Assembly (NCBI GenBank): GCA_937995495.1
Contig: CALKKA010000172.1
Span: 1-8,556 of the forward strand
DNA: 8,556 bases
Direction of reading: 5' to 3'
Source of the DNA: an uncultured Phycisphaerae bacterium
Lineage (GTDB): Bacteria; Planctomycetota; Phycisphaerae; Sedimentisphaerales; Anaerohalosphaeraceae
Positions 5,992 through 8,556 of this stretch are shown one piece after another. The position numbers were made by a program, and so were the translations under genes. The notes beneath the pieces are model-generated. The model ran no database searches, had not been told where the DNA came from, and saw only the letters and a program-made list of their open reading frames with translations. Each line of letters opens with the position of its first letter. The stretch's first letter is position 1.

Positions 5992-8211
5992 TTAGCCTTC
6001 TTCGGTTTCCACTTCAGTCTCAGCGGCCTCTTCTATCGGCTGCTCGTCTGCTTCCTCTTGCCGTTTGGGCTCATAGGCCATGCGTTCCAGGATGTTTTCC
6101 GGGCCAAAGTGCACCAGTGCAAGTCCGGCGGACTGGGTGACGCTCAACTGTAGCGCTGTCTGAGCTTTGTTGTCCAGGTAGTCGGTGGTTGTGGCGGGCT
6201 GACGAACGACTTCTTTAACCACATAGCAAGCCGTCTGCGGCTCGAATGCGAGAACCGTTTTGATGGGTCCTGTCGTTTCAGCGTCCTCAGGCAGCAGGGC
6301 GTAGAGCCGGTCAGTCAGCATGCTGCTGATGATCCGCTGCAGGAGGTATTGAGCTGAGGCGGGGCTTTGCAGCATGATTTGTTTTGCCATTGCAACTTCA
6401 GCTTGCGAGATACGAAGTTGCTGCTGGACGCCATCTAATTTGATTTGCTGATTGTCCGCAGTGTATTCGCTGTTGTAGTCAGCAATGGCTTCGTCCCAGT
6501 CCTGGCCATCCATCCGACGGGTCAATTCGTTGGCTCGGGCCTTGGCAGCATCCATCGCCGCCAGCAGTCGAATGTCTTCTTTGACCTGTTCAGCCAGTGA
6601 GAATGTCGTATCCTCTTCGGCCGTTGGCTCGCCGAGTACAATACCCCGAGTGTCAAAGGTGGTATTAACATCAACCGGCACAGCGGCCTCTTTAATCCCG
6701 ACAACACGAACCAGTGCCATCAGACGGTAGAACTTGCTGTCCTCTTCGGAGTAATAGCCGCCGCTCAAAGGACCGAGATTCTCCCACACGCGTACCGAAG
6801 GGATCCCGATTCGCTGTCGTTGCGGTGTGTCCTCAGCCGCAACAAAAGCCAGGTCTCTCAATTGAAGGAAGTTTTGTCCCCGACGAACACCCAGGTTAGC
6901 GAGGATCTTATCCTGTCCAAATCCAGCGGCATCAAGCCAGCCGGTTTTAGCTGAAATGATCGGGATGTTATATTTCTTGGACAGTTCTTCGCCGACGGCC
7001 TCAAAATTTCCGGCTGCTTTTTGCAATTCGTCCACAGAGGCCTCATCAAAGTTCAGCGTTTCAAATCCGCTTTCTGTCTTATCTTTGATCTCATTGAAAA
7101 GAATATTGGCTTTTGTGGACGCTCTCTCGGCTTCGATCGTCCGGCGTATTTCTGCCTCTGCTTCGACAAAAGATCGAGTCTTTGGGATCTTTTCTGATTC
7201 AGGGTTGTCGGGGTCGATCGGTTCCATCACCTGGAATTTATCGATGTTGCTGCTGTAGTACTCCTCAAGGACTTCAGGGGCAGGTTTTTCGACCTGCATG
7301 TTAACATCGTCCATCAAGACGAGCATGTATTCCAATTGTACCCGTTTGCCAAGTTGGTAGCCGAAACCGAATGGATTATCCTCTGTTGGGTTGCCGGAGA
7401 CGCTTGCTTTGTATGCATTGAACTGTTCTTGTATCTGGGCTTCTGTGATCTCAGCGCCCTCATTGATCAGCGGGGCGGCTTCGATTTTGACAAATTCAGC
7501 ATCAATGCGTTCTTTGCTGCGACCGAGTGAAGCTCTGATCTGATTGATCGTAACATCTTGGCTGTCCATCACTTTTTGGCCGTACGCCATAACGCCCATC
7601 AGGTCCGAAAGGATGCGAAGGATCTGGTCCTCGGTGATATTGCTCGCGCTGATGATCTGGTTAACCAGTTGTGCTGCGTCAAGTTGATTGCCCGTTAACT
7701 GAGGGACCACATAACGAAGCGTTTCTGCGGCAGAGCCGTTCGGTAAAACACATCCTGCCAGGTAGGCCTCATTCTTTAATAACAGCCACAGTATCTCCGG
7801 CCGTTCCTGCTGCTGTTGGAAAAAGTCGTCCAGGTCATCTTGTGAGATCGGAAGCTGCCCCTGTTGAACGGCTTGCTTCATTTGTGAAGCGATCTGGCCG
7901 GAAAGCTGCGACTCCGGGAACAAAAGATGTACCAGCAAAGGTCCTGCTATTCCGCTGGAGGATTGCGCCATCAGGAGCCGGTCGGCCATCAGCATCCGCA
8001 GGACACTCAGTTCGCTCTGGGCCTGAATAAAATCAGGCGTTTTGATTTTTTGTCCGTCATTAAAGGTGGCAATCGTTTGGTTATTTCCGCCAAACAGACC
8101 GACGACCAACTTAAGCCCTACGGAACCAATCACGAACGAGACCATGCAGAAAATAATGACAAAAACCATGATTTTTTGCGTGTTCTTGCGAATCCACTTC
8201 ATTAAATGCAT
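5992..8211 (-). CDS. Membrane-anchored SurA/PpiD-like periplasmic protein
   Basis: 739 residues. The N-terminus (M-K-W-I-R-K-N-T-Q-K at 4-13, then a hydrophobic span of about 14-40) is a PpiD-like signal anchor that would put the rest in the periplasm. A SurA_N/PpiD-type helical region follows (about 45-270), including V-K-I-E (241-244) and E-A-Q-I-Q-E-Q-F-N-A-Y-K (257-268). A second similar unit, V-Q-L-E-Y-M-L-V (291-298) then E-E-Y-Y-S-S-N-I-D-K-F (316-326), leads into the E-A-E-I-R-R-T-I-E-A-E-R-A helix (352-364), as in PpiD. I see no parvulin (PpiC) core or its usual A-x-H-I-L motif, so this is probably a foldase-like chaperone rather than an active prolyl isomerase. The tail from about 717 is strongly acidic. 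AGGTGG 4 nt before ATG 8211 supports the start. First gene of a three-gene operon. Confidence 0.75.
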   Translation of the reverse strand: MHLMKWIRKNTQKIMVFVIIFCMVSFVIGSVGLKLVVGLFGGNNQTIATFNDGQKIKTPDFIQAQSELSVLRMLMADRLLMAQSSSGIAGPLLVHLLFPESQLSGQIASQMKQAVQQGQLPISQDDLDDFFQQQQERPEILWLLLKNEAYLAGCVLPNGSAAETLRYVVPQLTGNQLDAAQLVNQIISASNITEDQILRILSDLMGVMAYGQKVMDSQDVTINQIRASLGRSKERIDAEFVKIEAAPLINEGAEITEAQIQEQFNAYKASVSGNPTEDNPFGFGYQLGKRVQLEYMLVLMDDVNMQVEKPAPEVLEEYYSSNIDKFQVMEPIDPDNPESEKIPKTRSFVEAEAEIRRTIEAERASTKANILFNEIKDKTESGFETLNFDEASVDELQKAAGNFEAVGEELSKKYNIPIISAKTGWLDAAGFGQDKILANLGVRRGQNFLQLRDLAFVAAEDTPQRQRIGIPSVRVWENLGPLSGGYYSEEDSKFYRLMALVRVVGIKEAAVPVDVNTTFDTRGIVLGEPTAEEDTTFSLAEQVKEDIRLLAAMDAAKARANELTRRMDGQDWDEAIADYNSEYTADNQQIKLDGVQQQLRISQAEVAMAKQIMLQSPASAQYLLQRIISSMLTDRLYALLPEDAETTGPIKTVLAFEPQTACYVVKEVVRQPATTTDYLDNKAQTALQLSVTQSAGLALVHFGPENILERMAYEPKRQEEADEQPIEEAAETEVETEEG

Positions 8212-8268
8212 TTATCCACCTGTTCTTTAGCCAAATCCTTGTTCCCTGAACGAGTTACGAAACCACGC

Positions 8269-8296
8269 AATATAGTCAAATCTTAACGCTTTTCAA
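8269..8296 (-). promoter_or_regulatory. Promoter of the PpiD-like/DUF6677 operon
   Basis: On the minus strand, TTGAAA (8296-8291) is followed after 16 bp by TATATT (8274-8269); each hexamer has one mismatch to the sigma-70 consensus. The predicted start near 8262 gives a leader of about 50 nt before ATG 8211. It diverges from the TetR promoter about 100 bp away. Confidence 0.5.
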
Positions 8297-8391
8297 GAAA
8301 AAAGCTCATTTATTGTCGAGTGTGATGATTTCATTGCTATCGGACTTAGTAAGGTCGGTATACAAAGCGAGATTCTTTTAAAATAAGACGC

Positions 8392-8420
8392 TTGACAAAA
8401 TAAAACATTTGTTTTATACT
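8392..8420 (+). promoter_or_regulatory. Promoter of the TetR-family gene
   Basis: A perfect -35 TTGACA (8392-8397), a 17-bp spacer and a near-perfect -10 TATACT (8415-8420) precede the regulator gene. The predicted start is near 8427, inside the right half of the inverted repeat. Confidence 0.75.
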
Positions 8421-8442
8421 TTTGTTTTAAACAAATGTTTTA
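8401..8442. promoter_or_regulatory. Operator-like double palindrome over the TetR promoter
   Basis: TAAAACATTTGTTT (8401-8414) and AAACAAATGTTTTA (8429-8442) form a perfect 14-bp inverted repeat separated by 14 bp. Each arm lies within its own palindrome: 8401-8416 is TAAAACA-TT-TGTTTTA (perfect), and 8427-8442 is TTAAACA-AA-TGTTTTA (one mismatch). The first covers the spacer and the start of the -10, the second covers the predicted transcription start. This is the typical placement of an autorepressor operator, inferred to bind the adjacent TetR-type protein. Confidence 0.75.
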
Positions 8443-8462
8443 ATTTAAAATAGGGCGTACTT

Positions 8463-8556
8463 ATGGAGCAGGAAAAATTAATTCTTGATCAAGAAACACA
8501 GAAAGAGGATGTCAGGAACCGCATTCTTGATGTCGCAGAAGCTCTTTTTTGCGAAA
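8463..8556 (+). CDS. TetR/AcrR family transcriptional regulator, N-terminal part (partial)
   Basis: The frame opens at ATG 8463 and runs off the window after 31 codons. After a polar, mostly charged leader (residues 1-17), the sequence R-N-R-I-L-D-V-A-E-A-L-F-C-E (18-31) is the first helix of the TetR-type helix-turn-helix domain. AGGG at 8452-8455 is 7 nt before the start. The ligand-binding domain and any downstream target genes are outside the window. The promoter it follows is overlaid by a strong inverted repeat, so negative autoregulation is likely. The PpiD-like operon is divergent, but the operator does not reach its promoter, so co-control is uncertain. Confidence 0.85.
   Translation, partial: MEQEKLILDQETQKEDVRNRILDVAEALFCE

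Noticed and set aside
5893..6153. Plus-strand frame of 86 codons with a hydrophobic stretch
   Set aside because: It is antisense to the junction of the DUF6677 and PpiD-like genes; the hydrophobic run is a by-product of the opposite-strand acidic codons.
6485..8205. Several plus-strand frames of 60-119 codons opposite the PpiD-like gene
   Set aside because: They are antisense to a long conserved-looking gene with its own promoter and ribosome binding site, and none has a recognisable motif.

Overview
The window reads as bacterial chromosome, most likely from an anaerobic planctomycete of class Phycisphaerae (Sedimentisphaerales-like). The main pointers are a secreted aspartic protease ending in a degenerate dockerin-like module of the kind common in that group, a DUF6677 membrane protein, a stand-alone STAS protein and a DUF6498 relic. 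This taxonomic placement is inference from gene content; there is no rRNA or other marker in the window.

Layout. Bases 1-140 are the 3' end of an IS30-type insertion sequence (last 30 transposase codons plus terminal repeat region). It has cut into a DUF6498 membrane-protein gene, of which only the C-terminal part remains (to 561). Next comes pyruvate kinase (700-2118, +), which meets a minus-strand gene tail to tail with an 11-bp gap. That gene (2130-3701, -) encodes a secreted two-lobed aspartic protease with a C-terminal dockerin-like module. A 333-bp spacer holds the protease promoter and little else. A small STAS-domain protein (4035-4370, +) follows, ending in a clear intrinsic terminator that overlaps the promoter of ribonuclease III (4530-5243, +).

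From 5313 to 8211 a three-gene minus-strand operon runs toward rnc: a 739-aa membrane-anchored SurA/PpiD-like protein without a visible parvulin domain, a DUF6677 membrane protein, and an 82-aa protein with two membrane segments. The junctions are abutting or overlapping, so the three are probably co-translated. Divergent from this operon, at the right edge, starts a TetR-family regulator (8463 onward, cut by the window). Its consensus sigma-70-type promoter (TTGACA-17-TATACT) is covered by a 14+14-bp perfect inverted repeat, which looks like an autoregulatory operator.

Most genes are housekeeping or envelope functions. The points that deserve attention are the TetR operator, the promoter-inside-terminator arrangement before rnc, an unusual Asp-to-Ala change in the RNase III active-site region, the potassium-independent signature in pyruvate kinase, the dockerin-tagged bilobed aspartic protease, and the IS30-truncated DUF6498 gene. 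I found no CRISPR array, tRNA, rRNA or obvious defence system.
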